A stretch of 64,000 bases of DNA from an uncultured Oscillospiraceae bacterium (GCA_934512135.1 CAKSWT010000005.1:62001-126000); one strand, 5' to 3'; shown: positions 43,341 through 52,559, counted from the stretch's first letter. Translations and numbers: made by a program. Notes: generated by a model from the letters alone, not told the origin.

Positions 43341-43817
43341 ATGACGCTTTCTACTGCGCTGTTGCAGCTGGGAACGGCGGCCCTGGGTTCTTGGTGTTTT
43401 TCCATGATATTCAATGTCCGGGGGCGGCAGCTTTGCTACACCACCCTGGGAGGGCTGTTGTCCTGGGCCATATTTCTGGCGCTGATGCCTCTGGGCTGGG
43501 GTACGGTGCCTCGGTTCTTTATCTCCAGTGTGGGGATTACCATCTATGCGGAGATATTCGCCCGGCGGCGGAAAACCCCGGCCACGGTGTTCTTGGTGCC
43601 GGCGGCGGTGCCGCTGATTCCCGGGGCCGGCCTCTACAATACCATGCTCTGCGCGGTGCATATGGACGGAGACGGATTTATCCGTCAGGGGCTCAATACG
43701 CTGCTGCTGGCGGGGGCCATTGCGGCGGGAATCATCCTGGTGTCCACGGTAATGCATGCGGCGGATGCTTATCGCCGGAAAAACAGCCCGGCCAACGGGG
43801 CCAAAGGGAAGAAATAG
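43341..43817 (+). CDS. ThrE-type exporter, small subunit (DUF3815)
   Basis: 158 aa with about four to five hydrophobic helices; the conserved core is VPAAVPLIPGAGLYNTML. ATG 43341 follows GGGAGGGAAGG. It pairs with the preceding DUF1212 protein as one transporter and is the last gene of the unit. The C-terminus is short and basic. Confidence 0.85.
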   Translation: MTLSTALLQLGTAALGSWCFSMIFNVRGRQLCYTTLGGLLSWAIFLALMPLGWGTVPRFFISSVGITIYAEIFARRRKTPATVFLVPAAVPLIPGAGLYNTMLCAVHMDGDGFIRQGLNTLLLAGAIAAGIILVSTVMHAADAYRRKNSPANGAKGKK

Positions 43818-43839
43818 ATGAAACCACCCAAAAAAGGAC

Positions 43840-43868
43840 TTGTAGAAATCGCAGTTTTGCACTATAAT
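43840..43868 (+). promoter_or_regulatory. Sigma-A promoter of the FAD oxidoreductase gene
   Basis: TTGTAG (43840-43845), 17-bp spacer, TATAAT (43863-43868). Confidence 0.75.
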
Positions 43869-43903
43869 AGGAGAACATCAGAAAAACTTAGGAGGATTAC
43901 ACG

Positions 43904-45481
43904 ATGAAACATATTGAAGCCGATGTTGTACTCGTTGGCGGCGGCATGTCCGGCCTCTGCGCTGCAACCCAGGCCCAGGAGTCCCTGAACGCCACCGGCG
44001 GCGGCTCCGTTGTTGTTTTTGAGAAGTCCGGCACCATCGGCGGCGCAGCCAACATGGGCATGGCCTTCTTTGCTGTTGAGTCCCAGCTCCAGAAGGAGAC
44101 CATGACCAACGACTACACCAAGGACGACGCCTTTAACTTCTTCATGGAGTATACCCACTGGCGTTCCGACGCCAAGCTGGTCCGCCGCTGGTTCAATATG
44201 TCCGGCGACACCGTGAAGTGGATGCAGGATAAGGGCGTTGAGTTCCTGGGCGTGTTTAAGTACTTCAAGAACTCCAAGGCCACCCAGCACATGGTCAAGC
44301 TCCCCGGCTCCAACAAGCCCACCGAGCGCTGCGCTTCCGTGATGATTAAGACCGTTACCGAGTATGCCCGGGAGATCGGCGTGGAGTTCAACCTGAACAC
44401 CCCTGTGAAGCAGCTGCTGGTTGGCTCTAAGGGTCAGGCCCGGGGCGTCATCGCAGTGGGCGAGGACGGCGAGGAGATCGAGTGCCTGGCCAATGCCGTG
44501 ATTGTCACCACCGGCGGCATCGGCAACAATGTGGACATGATCGAGAAGCACATGGGCTGGAAGTGGGGCGTTGATATGTTCACCTTCCGGATTCCCGGCC
44601 TGGACGGCGACGGCATGAACATGCTCTGGGCTCTGGGCGCAAAGCAGGCCAATGTCAACATGGAGGTCACCTACAACACCCCCGGCACCACCGACGTGTT
44701 CAAGACCCTGTCCGAGACCATGCGTCAGCCCAACCTGATGGTGAACCTGGACGGCAAGCGTTTCATCAACGAGGCCATTATGGACAACACCACCTACACC
44801 GGAAACTCCCTGCTGCTCCAGAAGAAGCACATGGGCATTTCCATCATCGACTCCACCATTGTGGACTACTACAAGGAGCACGGCCTCGACTATATCACCT
44901 ATCACCACGGCATCACCAACCTGGACAACTGGGAGCGTGAGAAGGAGCTGTATTTCTCCGGCGCACAGTCTGCCGGCGGCAACTCCGTTTTCGCCAGCGA
45001 GGACAAGGAGGTTTCCTACGGCGCCGACAACCAGGAGCACAACTTCTTTGAGTGCCAGACCATCGAGGAGATCGCCGAGAAGACCGGCGTGAACCTGGAG
45101 AACCTGAAGAAGACCATTGAGGAGTACAACGCCATGTGCAACGGTGCTCAGGCCGGCTATGACTGGCAGTTCACCAAGCCCGCCAAGTTCCTCAAGCCTC
45201 TGCTGAAGGGTCCCTACTATGTGGCTCGTCACTTCCCGTCCGGCTACGGCTCTCTGGGCGGCATTCAGGTCAACGAGAACATGCAGGTTCTCGACACCGA
45301 GCTGTGCCCCATGCCCGGCTTCTACGCCTGCGGCACCGACACTGCTACCGTGTTCGCTGATTCCTACTGCTTCTATCATCCCGGTTCCACCATGTCCTAC
45401 GCCATCAACTCCGGCCGTATCGCCGGTATGGAGGCCGTTTCCTACATGGATTCCGACGAGTTCATCGATCCTGAGGACTAA
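43904..45481 (+). CDS. Fumarate-reductase-type FAD oxidoreductase
   Basis: 525 aa, cytoplasmic. N-terminal FAD-binding DVVLVGGGMSGLCAATQA, then NMGMAFFAVES, VIVTTGGIGNN and a C-terminal GGIQVNENMQVLDTE...GFYACGTDTATV region typical of the FAD_binding_2 (fumarate reductase / ketosteroid dehydrogenase) family. It lacks a signal peptide, heme or FMN-binding domain, so it needs a separate electron donor. Codons are strongly biased (AAG, AAC, TCC, GGC), unlike most neighbours, pointing to high expression. Possible substrates: an enoate, fumarate-like acid or steroid; not determinable here. Confidence 0.85.
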   Translation: MKHIEADVVLVGGGMSGLCAATQAQESLNATGGGSVVVFEKSGTIGGAANMGMAFFAVESQLQKETMTNDYTKDDAFNFFMEYTHWRSDAKLVRRWFNMSGDTVKWMQDKGVEFLGVFKYFKNSKATQHMVKLPGSNKPTERCASVMIKTVTEYAREIGVEFNLNTPVKQLLVGSKGQARGVIAVGEDGEEIECLANAVIVTTGGIGNNVDMIEKHMGWKWGVDMFTFRIPGLDGDGMNMLWALGAKQANVNMEVTYNTPGTTDVFKTLSETMRQPNLMVNLDGKRFINEAIMDNTTYTGNSLLLQKKHMGISIIDSTIVDYYKEHGLDYITYHHGITNLDNWEREKELYFSGAQSAGGNSVFASEDKEVSYGADNQEHNFFECQTIEEIAEKTGVNLENLKKTIEEYNAMCNGAQAGYDWQFTKPAKFLKPLLKGPYYVARHFPSGYGSLGGIQVNENMQVLDTELCPMPGFYACGTDTATVFADSYCFYHPGSTMSYAINSGRIAGMEAVSYMDSDEFIDPED

Positions 45482-45514
45482 TCCGCAAGCCCTACAGCAA
45501 TCCATAACAACCAG

Positions 45515-45545
45515 ACCGGGCCGCCTTTGGGCGGCCCGGTTTTGT
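45515..45545 (+). terminator. Intrinsic terminator of the FAD oxidoreductase gene
   Basis: ACCGGGCCGCC - TTT - GGGCGGCCCGGT followed by TTTG. Confidence 0.88.
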
Positions 45546-45609
45546 CACCTTGGAAAAGGTGGGAAGCAGTATCATTTTTTGCGGGTAGGGCGCAATCATT
45601 TACTCTCTT

Positions 45610-45646
45610 TCAAATTTGATACCTGAAGTTGGAATTTGATGCTTGT
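45610..45646. promoter_or_regulatory. Direct-repeat operator candidate
   Basis: AATTTGATACCTG (45613-45625) and AATTTGATGCTTG (45633-45645) repeat with a 20-bp period, two helical turns, ending on the -35 of the next promoter. The first overlaps a 10-bp palindrome TCAAATTTGA (45610-45619). Confidence 0.45.
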
Positions 45647-45671
45647 GGCATTATTTCGAGTTCTCTATACT
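45643..45671 (+). promoter_or_regulatory. Promoter of the solute-binding lipoprotein gene
   Basis: TTGTGG (45643-45648), 17-bp spacer, TATACT (45666-45671). Confidence 0.6.
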
Positions 45672-45723
45672 AAAACCATTGGAACCTGTCATCCAAGCAT
45701 TTCGGCTAGAAAGGAGTGCGAAT

Positions 45724-47535
45724 ATGAAAAAGAACCCTCGGATATTGTCCCTGGTGTTGGCTCTGGGCATGGTGCTGGGGCTGATGACTGCCTGCGGCAA
45801 GGATACGGCGTCTTCCGGCACGGCACCGGCGCAGCCTGCCTCATCGGCGGTGGAGTCGAGCCAAGGGCCGGAAGCCCCGGCCCCTGTGGAGACCCCTGGG
45901 TCCCAGGAGGAGCCGGGCTCTCAGCGGGAGACTGCCGCAGTGGGCTGGCCTGCCAATCCTCTGGGCAATGTGGAGCTTCCCTTAACCGACGAGCCGGTTG
46001 ATGTGACCATGTGGATGGGCGTCAACCCCAATGTGCTGAAGATCACAGAGGACATCGGAAATGACTGTGCCCTGTGGAACGAGCTGGCCACCAGAACCGG
46101 CGTCAATTTGATCTTCACCGTGGTAAACCCCGACACCGAGTCGGAAAAGTTCAACCTGATGGTGGCCTCCAACGATCTCTCGGACATTATTTCCAATGCC
46201 ACCACCCTCTACACCAACGGCGGCGAGGCCGCCATTGCGGACGAAATCCTCATCGACCATCTGCCCTATCTCACGGAGGAGCTGACGCCGCAGATCTGTA
46301 AGCTCATGGAGGCGTATCCCGATGCGGTGCCCAATGCCCTTACGGACAGCGGCTGGCTGGCAGGTATGCCCCAGCTGAGCATGCAGACCGAGGCCACCCA
46401 GACCTTCGGACCTCAGATCCGGCAGGATTGGTTGGACGACCTGGGACTGGATACTCCGGAGACCTATGACCAGCTCCACGATGTGCTGAAGGCCTTCAAG
46501 GAACAGAAAAACGCCGATGCGGCCCTGGCCCTTAACTATGCGGCCACAGGCATCAACAACGGCCTGGTGCAGGGCTATGGTATCAACGGCCTGGTGGCCG
46601 ACGCCGCCATGAGCGAGCCTTACTATCAGGTGGATGACAAGCTGCTCTATGGTCCCATTCAGCCGGAGTTCAAGGAATACCTTACCATGGTCCACGATTG
46701 GTACCAGGAGGGGCTGATTTGGCACGATTTTATGTCCTATCCCGACTTCCAGAATCCTCCTACGGACATCATCCTGGGGGACCGCTGTGGTGTGTTCTAC
46801 GGCGAGGTGACGTATATCGCTACCCTGCAAAACTCCTCCAGTGACCCGAAGTTTAATCTGGTGGCGGTTCCCGACTTTGTTCGGAACGCCGGGGATACCA
46901 TCCCCTTTAAGGAGGAGCGGAGCTATACGGCGTCCACCCCTTGGTCGATTTCCAGCCAGTGCGAGTGCCCGGAGCTGCTGATGCAGTGGTGCAACTATAT
47001 GTACACCGATGAAGGCGCACTGCTCTGCAACTATGGCCTGGAGGGGGAGAGCTTCACCTTCGATGAAAACCATGTGCCGGTGTTCACCGACCTGGTGTTG
47101 AACAATCCTGACATGTCCACCACTGTGGCGCTGTTTATGTACTGCCTGGACCGGGGCCCCTTCTATCGGGATGAGACCCGGGAACAGTCCGGCTATACCC
47201 CTGCCCAGAAGGAGGCCAGTGAGATTTGGACGAGCAATCTCTCTGTGGGCCGGGGCATCGGCTCCACCAACCTCAATACAGAGGAATCCGACAAGGTGAA
47301 CCAGTTCTATGGGGACATCAAGACCTATATTGAGCAGTCGGTGCTGGAGTTTGTCATTGGCAACCGGGATCTGGCCGAATTCGACGCCTATGTGGAGCAT
47401 ATCCAGCAGATGGGCATTGACGAGGTGACGGCCTGCTATCAGGATGCCTATGAGCGGTATCTCAGTGGCGATGTCTCTGCGGCCCCTGCCGGACCTCCCG
47501 GGCCGCCGCCGGATGGCGCGCCCCCACCGCCCTAA
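45724..47535 (+). CDS. Extracellular solute-binding lipoprotein (ABC transporter), orphan
   Basis: 603 aa. Lipoprotein signal (ILSLVLALGMVLGLMTAC, lipobox L-M-T-A-C), a low-complexity Ser/Ala/Pro/Glu linker, then a large family-1-type binding domain: TMWMGVNPNV, GVNLIFTVVNPDTESEKFNLMVAS, WLDDLGLDTPETYDQL and RCGVFYGEV. The closest feel is the LipO/oligosaccharide group. The C-terminus is proline-rich (PAGPPGPPPDGAPPPP), unusual for the family. AGAAAGGAG precedes the ATG. No permease or ATPase genes adjoin, so its transporter lies elsewhere. Confidence 0.85.
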   Translation: MKKNPRILSLVLALGMVLGLMTACGKDTASSGTAPAQPASSAVESSQGPEAPAPVETPGSQEEPGSQRETAAVGWPANPLGNVELPLTDEPVDVTMWMGVNPNVLKITEDIGNDCALWNELATRTGVNLIFTVVNPDTESEKFNLMVASNDLSDIISNATTLYTNGGEAAIADEILIDHLPYLTEELTPQICKLMEAYPDAVPNALTDSGWLAGMPQLSMQTEATQTFGPQIRQDWLDDLGLDTPETYDQLHDVLKAFKEQKNADAALALNYAATGINNGLVQGYGINGLVADAAMSEPYYQVDDKLLYGPIQPEFKEYLTMVHDWYQEGLIWHDFMSYPDFQNPPTDIILGDRCGVFYGEVTYIATLQNSSSDPKFNLVAVPDFVRNAGDTIPFKEERSYTASTPWSISSQCECPELLMQWCNYMYTDEGALLCNYGLEGESFTFDENHVPVFTDLVLNNPDMSTTVALFMYCLDRGPFYRDETREQSGYTPAQKEASEIWTSNLSVGRGIGSTNLNTEESDKVNQFYGDIKTYIEQSVLEFVIGNRDLAEFDAYVEHIQQMGIDEVTACYQDAYERYLSGDVSAAPAGPPGPPPDGAPPPP

Positions 47536-47567
47536 CCCCATTCCATAACCAATACACCCCCTAGGAA

Positions 47568-47607
47568 GCGGCGCCCCAAACCAGGACAGGCTGGTTTGGG
47601 GCGCCGC
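47568..47607. terminator. Hairpin between convergent genes
   Basis: GCGGCGCCCCAAACCA/TGGTTTGGGGCGCCGC, a perfect 16-bp stem with an 8-nt loop; no U-tract on either side. Confidence 0.7.
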
Positions 47608-47623
47608 AGGTATGTGGAAGGGC

Positions 47624-49273
47624 TCAGTCCTCCTGGATGGCACGGAGAAGCTGAGGAATAAACTGCTTTTTTCGGGAGACCACGTCCGGCAGCAGCATTC
47701 CGCCGTCCAGCCGCTGGGCATTAAAAGCCTTCTGAAGCAGCTCCTCGGAGCCGCTTCCGGCGGAGAGCACCAGGGTGGACTGATCCGGCAGACTGGTGAG
47801 CATATAGAACACCATATCCATGCCGGTCTTGGCCAGGGCCTCCTGGAGATACCCGGAGACCATTTCCTTGGCCTTGTCATAGTTGACCTGGCTGACAAAG
47901 CTGCCCTGGCCCACTCCGAAATGGATTTTCTCCGCATCAAAGGTCTTGTAATCCTGCTGGAAGATCTCCTGGGGGCTTTTGCCCTCCAGAGCTTCGCCGG
48001 CCTCAAACATGGCCGTGGCCAGCTCGTCGATGTCCACGCCGGCAATCTGGGCGAGGGTTTGGGCGGTGCGCCGGTCCAGAGGTGTGCAGGTGGGAGACTG
48101 GAACTTCAGCGTGTCAGACAGAATGGCCGACAGCAGCAGCCCGGCAATATCCGGAGCGATGGTCAGGTCCGCCTCCTGGTACATCTGGAAGATCACCGTG
48201 GCGGTGCAGCCCACCGGCTGATTGCGGAAGTAAACAGGGCCGCTGGTTTCCAGATTGCCAATGCGATGGTGGTCGATGATCTCCAGAATCTCCGCCTCCT
48301 CCCAGCCGTCTACGCACTGGGTTTTCTCGTTGTGGTCCACCAGGATCAGCTGCTTCCGCCGAAGATTCAGCAGATTTCGGCGAGAGATCACACCCACATA
48401 TTTTCCGTCGTTGTCCAGAATGGGAAAGTATACAAAGCGAACCCGGCTCATGACCTCCTTGGCGGCCTCCAAATCGTCTGTGAGCTTGAAGGTCAGCAGA
48501 TTGTTCCGCAGCATATGGAAGGCGATGGGGACGCTCTGAGAAATCAGACAGGCGGCGGGATAGGTGTCGTAGGCGGTGGAGATAATGGCGCAGCCATGCT
48601 TCTCCGCCAGCCGCACAATGGTCTTGGGAACGGCGGAGCCGGTGCAGACCACAATACAGGCGGCACCCATTTCGATGGCGCAGTACTGGGACTCATAGCG
48701 GTTGGCCACAATCACCAGGTCTCCCTGATCCACTACGGACTCCATGGTTTCGGGGCTGGCGGCGCCTACCACGATTTTTCCGGACTGGACAAAGCCCTTG
48801 GGGTCTCCGGTGATGAGGGTTCCCTCCAGGGTCTCCAGAATGTTTTCGTAGGGGGTGTGGGCGTTGGCCAGAAATTGGGTGTCCAGGGAGTCCATGTTGG
48901 CCATGGCCAGGTCCTTCAGGGTGATGATGCCCAGGAGACGGCCCTCCTCGTCGGTAATCGGCAGCGTGGAGATCTGTTGATCCCGCATGGTCTCCCAGGC
49001 TCTGCGAACGGTCATGCGTCCCGCCACCCCGGGCATCATGCGGATGTCGATGTCCTGGACCTGGGCGCTGACGTCCATGCAGAGGTCCGGGGCCGAGTGG
49101 CCAAAGCGCCGGAGCACATATTCCGTTTCGCCGCTTAGGGTGCCGGCCCGAAGGGACTCGTAGCGGTTGCCGTCGGTGCGGTTTTTCAGGTCCGCATAGG
49201 CGATGGCCGAACAGATGGAGTCCGTGTCGGGGTTTTTGTGGCCGATGACGCCGATTTTTCTGACTGTATCCAT
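47624..49273 (-). CDS. ppaC: Manganese-dependent inorganic pyrophosphatase with CBS-DRTGG insert
   Basis: 549 aa. N-terminal DHH motif region IGVIGHKNPDTDSICSAIAY; CBS pair (about 75-130 and 255-305) flanking a DRTGG domain (about 135-245); then the second half of the DHH domain with EIIDHHRIGNLET and a DHHA2 C-terminus. It hydrolyses pyrophosphate; CBS forms bind adenine nucleotides that inhibit or activate. AAAGGAG precedes the ATG. Monocistronic. Confidence 0.93.
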   Translation of the reverse strand: MDTVRKIGVIGHKNPDTDSICSAIAYADLKNRTDGNRYESLRAGTLSGETEYVLRRFGHSAPDLCMDVSAQVQDIDIRMMPGVAGRMTVRRAWETMRDQQISTLPITDEEGRLLGIITLKDLAMANMDSLDTQFLANAHTPYENILETLEGTLITGDPKGFVQSGKIVVGAASPETMESVVDQGDLVIVANRYESQYCAIEMGAACIVVCTGSAVPKTIVRLAEKHGCAIISTAYDTYPAACLISQSVPIAFHMLRNNLLTFKLTDDLEAAKEVMSRVRFVYFPILDNDGKYVGVISRRNLLNLRRKQLILVDHNEKTQCVDGWEEAEILEIIDHHRIGNLETSGPVYFRNQPVGCTATVIFQMYQEADLTIAPDIAGLLLSAILSDTLKFQSPTCTPLDRRTAQTLAQIAGVDIDELATAMFEAGEALEGKSPQEIFQQDYKTFDAEKIHFGVGQGSFVSQVNYDKAKEMVSGYLQEALAKTGMDMVFYMLTSLPDQSTLVLSAGSGSEELLQKAFNAQRLDGGMLLPDVVSRKKQFIPQLLRAIQED

Positions 49274-49489
49274 AGAGAAACTCCTTTGGTTTCGTAAATA
49301 TTGCTCATTGGTTAGAATATTCTACCACACCTATGTATAAATGAACAGAAGGAATTTTGTTCTCTTCGTAATTCCTGTGTGAATTTGTGTGGTGGGGGGT
49401 GGAAAAGATTATGGAAAAAAGTTAGCCATACCAAATCATTTTTTCGGCTGAAACCAGACAGAATGGGAAAAATTAAGGTGAAAAAACGG

Positions 49490-49518
49490 TTGAACGTACT
49501 GGGATGGTGTGATACAAT
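49490..49518 (+). promoter_or_regulatory. Sigma-A promoter of the NuoG/GltD-like locus
   Basis: TTGAAC (49490-49495), 17-bp spacer, TACAAT (49513-49518). The rest of the 321-bp gap holds an AT-rich stretch, a TAGAATATTCTA palindrome (about 49312-49323) near the ppaC start, and a leader hairpin TCTGCC/GGCAGA (about 49530-49562). Confidence 0.75.
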
Positions 49519-49594
49519 GTCATAAGAAAATCTCTGCCTCCGGGGGCATTGCGCCCTTTGGCAGAAATTCCAGATAAGGGAGTTTGACAAGTAT

Positions 49595-51754
49595 ATGGGC
49601 AAAATTTCTCTGTTTATAGATGGAATCCAGATCCAGGCCGAAGAGGGCATGAGTGTCCTGGAAGCGGCTCTGGCTGCGGACATCTATATTCCGCATCTGT
49701 GTTCTCATCCGGACCTGCCTGCCACCGGCGGATGTAAGATGTGTGTGGTGGAGATCGACGGCGAGGCCGCGCCGGTTTCCTCCTGTGTCACAGAGGTTCG
49801 TGAGGGCATGCATGTCACCACGAAATCTGAAAAGCTCAAGCAGCTCCGGAAGATTGCGCTGGAGCTCATTATGGCCGGACATCCCCATGACTGTACCGGC
49901 TGCCGTGCCTACGGCAACTGTGAGCTGCAGGCTATGTGGCAGTACCTGGGCGTTCTCCATGCCCGCATGAAGGACGAGTTCCCGGAAAAGACTACCCTGA
50001 AAATCGGCACCGGCACCCCTGTGATTATCCGAGAGAATGACCGCTGTATCCAGTGCGGCCGCTGCGTCCGTGCCTGCGGCTCCCTACGGAAGGTCGGCGC
50101 CATCGACTATCAGAAGAAGGGCCTGGAGACCTACATCTCTACCCCTGAAGACCTGCCTCTGAACCAGTCCACCTGTCGGTTCTGCTCCGCCTGCGTGGAG
50201 GTCTGCCCCACCGGCGCACTGGTGGATATGGAGGGACTGTTCCGGTCTGATATGCCCCGGGAGCAGGCGCTGGTGCCCTGCCAGGCGGAGTGTCCGGCAC
50301 ACATTGATATCCCTGCCTTCCTGCGCTTCATCGCCCAGGGCAAGTATGACGAGGCCCATGCGGTGATGCATGAAAAGGTGCCCTTCCCCCATTCCCTGGG
50401 ATATGTGTGCAACCATCGCTGCGAAACCGGCTGCAAGCGGGAGAAGCTCAACCGGGCCATCTCCATCTGCTCCATGAAGCGCTTTGCCGCAGAGCATGAC
50501 GAGACCCAGCTGTGGAAGCAGAATGGCTTCCAGAAGCCGGACACCGGCAAGAAGATCGCCGTGGTCGGCGGCGGTCCCTGCGGCATGACTGCGGCCTATT
50601 ATCTCAAAAAACTGGGTCATGACGTCACCGTCTATGAGAAGGATCCCATTGCCGGCGGACATATGGCCAAGGGCATGCCGGAGTTCCGGATTCCCGGTGC
50701 TGACGTGGCCAAGGAAATTCAGGACATCACCGACATCGGCGTGAAGCTGCTGGTAAACTCCCCTGTGGAGAACGTGGCAGAGCTCAAGAAGGACTATGAC
50801 GCCGTGCTGGTCACCATTGGCACCTCTGTGGGCAAGAAGCTGAACTATCTGCCCGGCTCCAATTTCCGCAATGTCTACACCGCAGTGCAGCTGCTCAAGG
50901 ACAACCGGCTGAAGCTGGCGGTTCCCGGCTATGAGATGAAGCTGGACCTGGGCAAGCAGGTCTGCATCATCGGCGGCGGCAACGTCTCCATTGACTGCGC
51001 CCGGACGCTGCGCCGTATGGGCTGTGAGGTCAACATCGTCTGCCTGGAGAAGGGGGAGAAGATGCTGGCGGACAAGCAGGAGATCCAGGAGGCCCTGGAG
51101 GAGGGCGTGAAGTTCTACGACGGTCACTCCAACGAGGCCATTGAGGGCACTGAGGAGCAGGTCACCGGCCTGCGAGTCCACGAGGTGGAGAGCTTCTACT
51201 TCGATGAGAACCGCAATCTGGTTGAAAACCAGGTGCCGGATTCCACCAAGGTCCTGCCCTGTGACTCGGTGGTGTTTGCCTCCGGCCAGGTTACCGGCCT
51301 CACCGCTGACTTCGGCCTGGAGCTCAACCGCTTTGGCTACCCCATTGATCCCGAGACCGGCAAGTCCGGCTTTAAGACCTCGATTCCCGGGGTGTTTACC
51401 GCAGGCGACGTGATCACCGGCACCAAGTTCGTCATTGACGCCATTGCCGGGGCACGGGAGGTCACTGCGGTGATCGATCAGTTCCTGGGCGGCGACGGCA
51501 GCATCGACGAGAGACTGGTGGAGCGCACCCTGAATCCCGAGCTTGGACCCATTGAGGGCTTCGGCCTGGAGCCCAGAGTGGAGACCATTGTGGTGGATCC
51601 CGAAACCCGCATGAGCCCGGAGCATCTGTGGGATAAGGTGGATCAGAACTTCACCTGTGAGATGGCCCAGTGCGAGGCCGGCCGCTGCCTGCAGTGCGAC
51701 CTGCGTGTGCCCATCCGCAAGGTGGAAAACTTCAACGCCTACAGCAAGAGATAA
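49595..51754 (+). CDS. NuoG-like ferredoxin / GltD-type oxidoreductase fusion
   Basis: 719 aa. [2Fe-2S] domain (Cys36, Cys47, Cys50, Cys64), a His-Cys3 [4Fe-4S] site (HPHDCTGCRAYGNC), two [4Fe-4S] motifs (CIQCGRCVRAC, CRFCSACVEVCP), then a GltD-like part: CQAECPAHIDIP, FAD-binding VVGGGPCGMTAAYY and NAD(P)-binding GGGNVSIDCARTL, ending with CEAGRCLQC. The N-terminal half is laid out like that of the [FeFe] hydrogenase at 15993, but the GltD module replaces the H-cluster. Likely a NAD(P)H:ferredoxin-type electron carrier. A small NuoF-like gene follows 15 bp later. The partner enzyme is unknown. Confidence 0.85.
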   Translation: MGKISLFIDGIQIQAEEGMSVLEAALAADIYIPHLCSHPDLPATGGCKMCVVEIDGEAAPVSSCVTEVREGMHVTTKSEKLKQLRKIALELIMAGHPHDCTGCRAYGNCELQAMWQYLGVLHARMKDEFPEKTTLKIGTGTPVIIRENDRCIQCGRCVRACGSLRKVGAIDYQKKGLETYISTPEDLPLNQSTCRFCSACVEVCPTGALVDMEGLFRSDMPREQALVPCQAECPAHIDIPAFLRFIAQGKYDEAHAVMHEKVPFPHSLGYVCNHRCETGCKREKLNRAISICSMKRFAAEHDETQLWKQNGFQKPDTGKKIAVVGGGPCGMTAAYYLKKLGHDVTVYEKDPIAGGHMAKGMPEFRIPGADVAKEIQDITDIGVKLLVNSPVENVAELKKDYDAVLVTIGTSVGKKLNYLPGSNFRNVYTAVQLLKDNRLKLAVPGYEMKLDLGKQVCIIGGGNVSIDCARTLRRMGCEVNIVCLEKGEKMLADKQEIQEALEEGVKFYDGHSNEAIEGTEEQVTGLRVHEVESFYFDENRNLVENQVPDSTKVLPCDSVVFASGQVTGLTADFGLELNRFGYPIDPETGKSGFKTSIPGVFTAGDVITGTKFVIDAIAGAREVTAVIDQFLGGDGSIDERLVERTLNPELGPIEGFGLEPRVETIVVDPETRMSPEHLWDKVDQNFTCEMAQCEAGRCLQCDLRVPIRKVENFNAYSKR

Positions 51755-51769
51755 GGGAGGTTTTATCAG

Positions 51770-52447
51770 ATGATTAACAAGGAAATGCTGGCTGAAAATC
51801 AGCAGAAATGCCAGGAACGCGCTGACAAACTCCCGGAACTCTCTGCGGCCCGCGCTGTGCCGGAGGGTACCTGTCCTCTGCATTGGTGTCTGGACCTGGT
51901 GAAGGCTGCCCGGGCAGAGGCCTGCGGCAAAAGCGTGATGTGCCGGGATGGCCTGTGGCAGCTGCAGCTGATGATCGAGGGCTGCACCAAGGGACAGTCC
52001 GGTGAGGAAGATCTGGAGGTTCTGAAGGAGACGCTGGACGCCATGGAGATGGTGGGCTGCGCCAACACCCAGAAGGTGGCACAGCTTCTCAAGGCCAATC
52101 TTGAGACCTATGCCGAGGAGTGGAGTCTGCATGTTCGCCGGAACCGCTGCTCCAGCCTCACCTGCTACTTTGATCTGTACATTGATCCCGCCACCTGTAA
52201 TGGCTGCGGCGCATGTCTCAAGGCTGCGCCCTCCGGCGCAGTGCTGGGCGGCGAGGGCATGATCCATGTGATTAAGAATGACAGAGAGCTGAAAAACGAC
52301 GGGTTTATCGGCACTTGTCCGGTGGGCGCCATCAAAAAGTGCGGCGCCATTAAGCCGCCTGTTCCCCCGGCACCTGTGCCTGTGGGATCCTTTGGTGCGG
52401 CAGCCGGCGGCGCAGCTGGCGGCGGACGCCGGAGACGCAGAGGCTAA
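51770..52447 (+). CDS. Small NuoF-tail / ferredoxin protein with altered Fe-S sites
   Basis: 225 aa. Residues 35-115 match the NuoF C-terminal domain and the N-terminus of the fusion at 14158 (shared CP...DLV...A-CGK), but CGKSVMC has Ser55 in place of the second cysteine. The ferredoxin part (140-195) keeps Cys143, Cys146, Cys149 and Cys183, enough for one cluster; the second is lost (Ala153 for Cys). The tail is GGAAGGGRRRRRG. AGGGAGG precedes the ATG. Very likely a subunit of the preceding flavoenzyme. The basic tail has no obvious explanation. Confidence 0.8.
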   Translation: MINKEMLAENQQKCQERADKLPELSAARAVPEGTCPLHWCLDLVKAARAEACGKSVMCRDGLWQLQLMIEGCTKGQSGEEDLEVLKETLDAMEMVGCANTQKVAQLLKANLETYAEEWSLHVRRNRCSSLTCYFDLYIDPATCNGCGACLKAAPSGAVLGGEGMIHVIKNDRELKNDGFIGTCPVGAIKKCGAIKPPVPPAPVPVGSFGAAAGGAAGGGRRRRRG

Positions 52448-52559
52448 TACATTCTTACGGAGGCCGGGGGGAATCCTCCGGCCTCCTCCGTTCTGTCAGG
52501 GAAACCGCCGGGACGATGCCGGAGACCCTGCAATAAATTCTTGGAAAAGGAGCGCCAAT

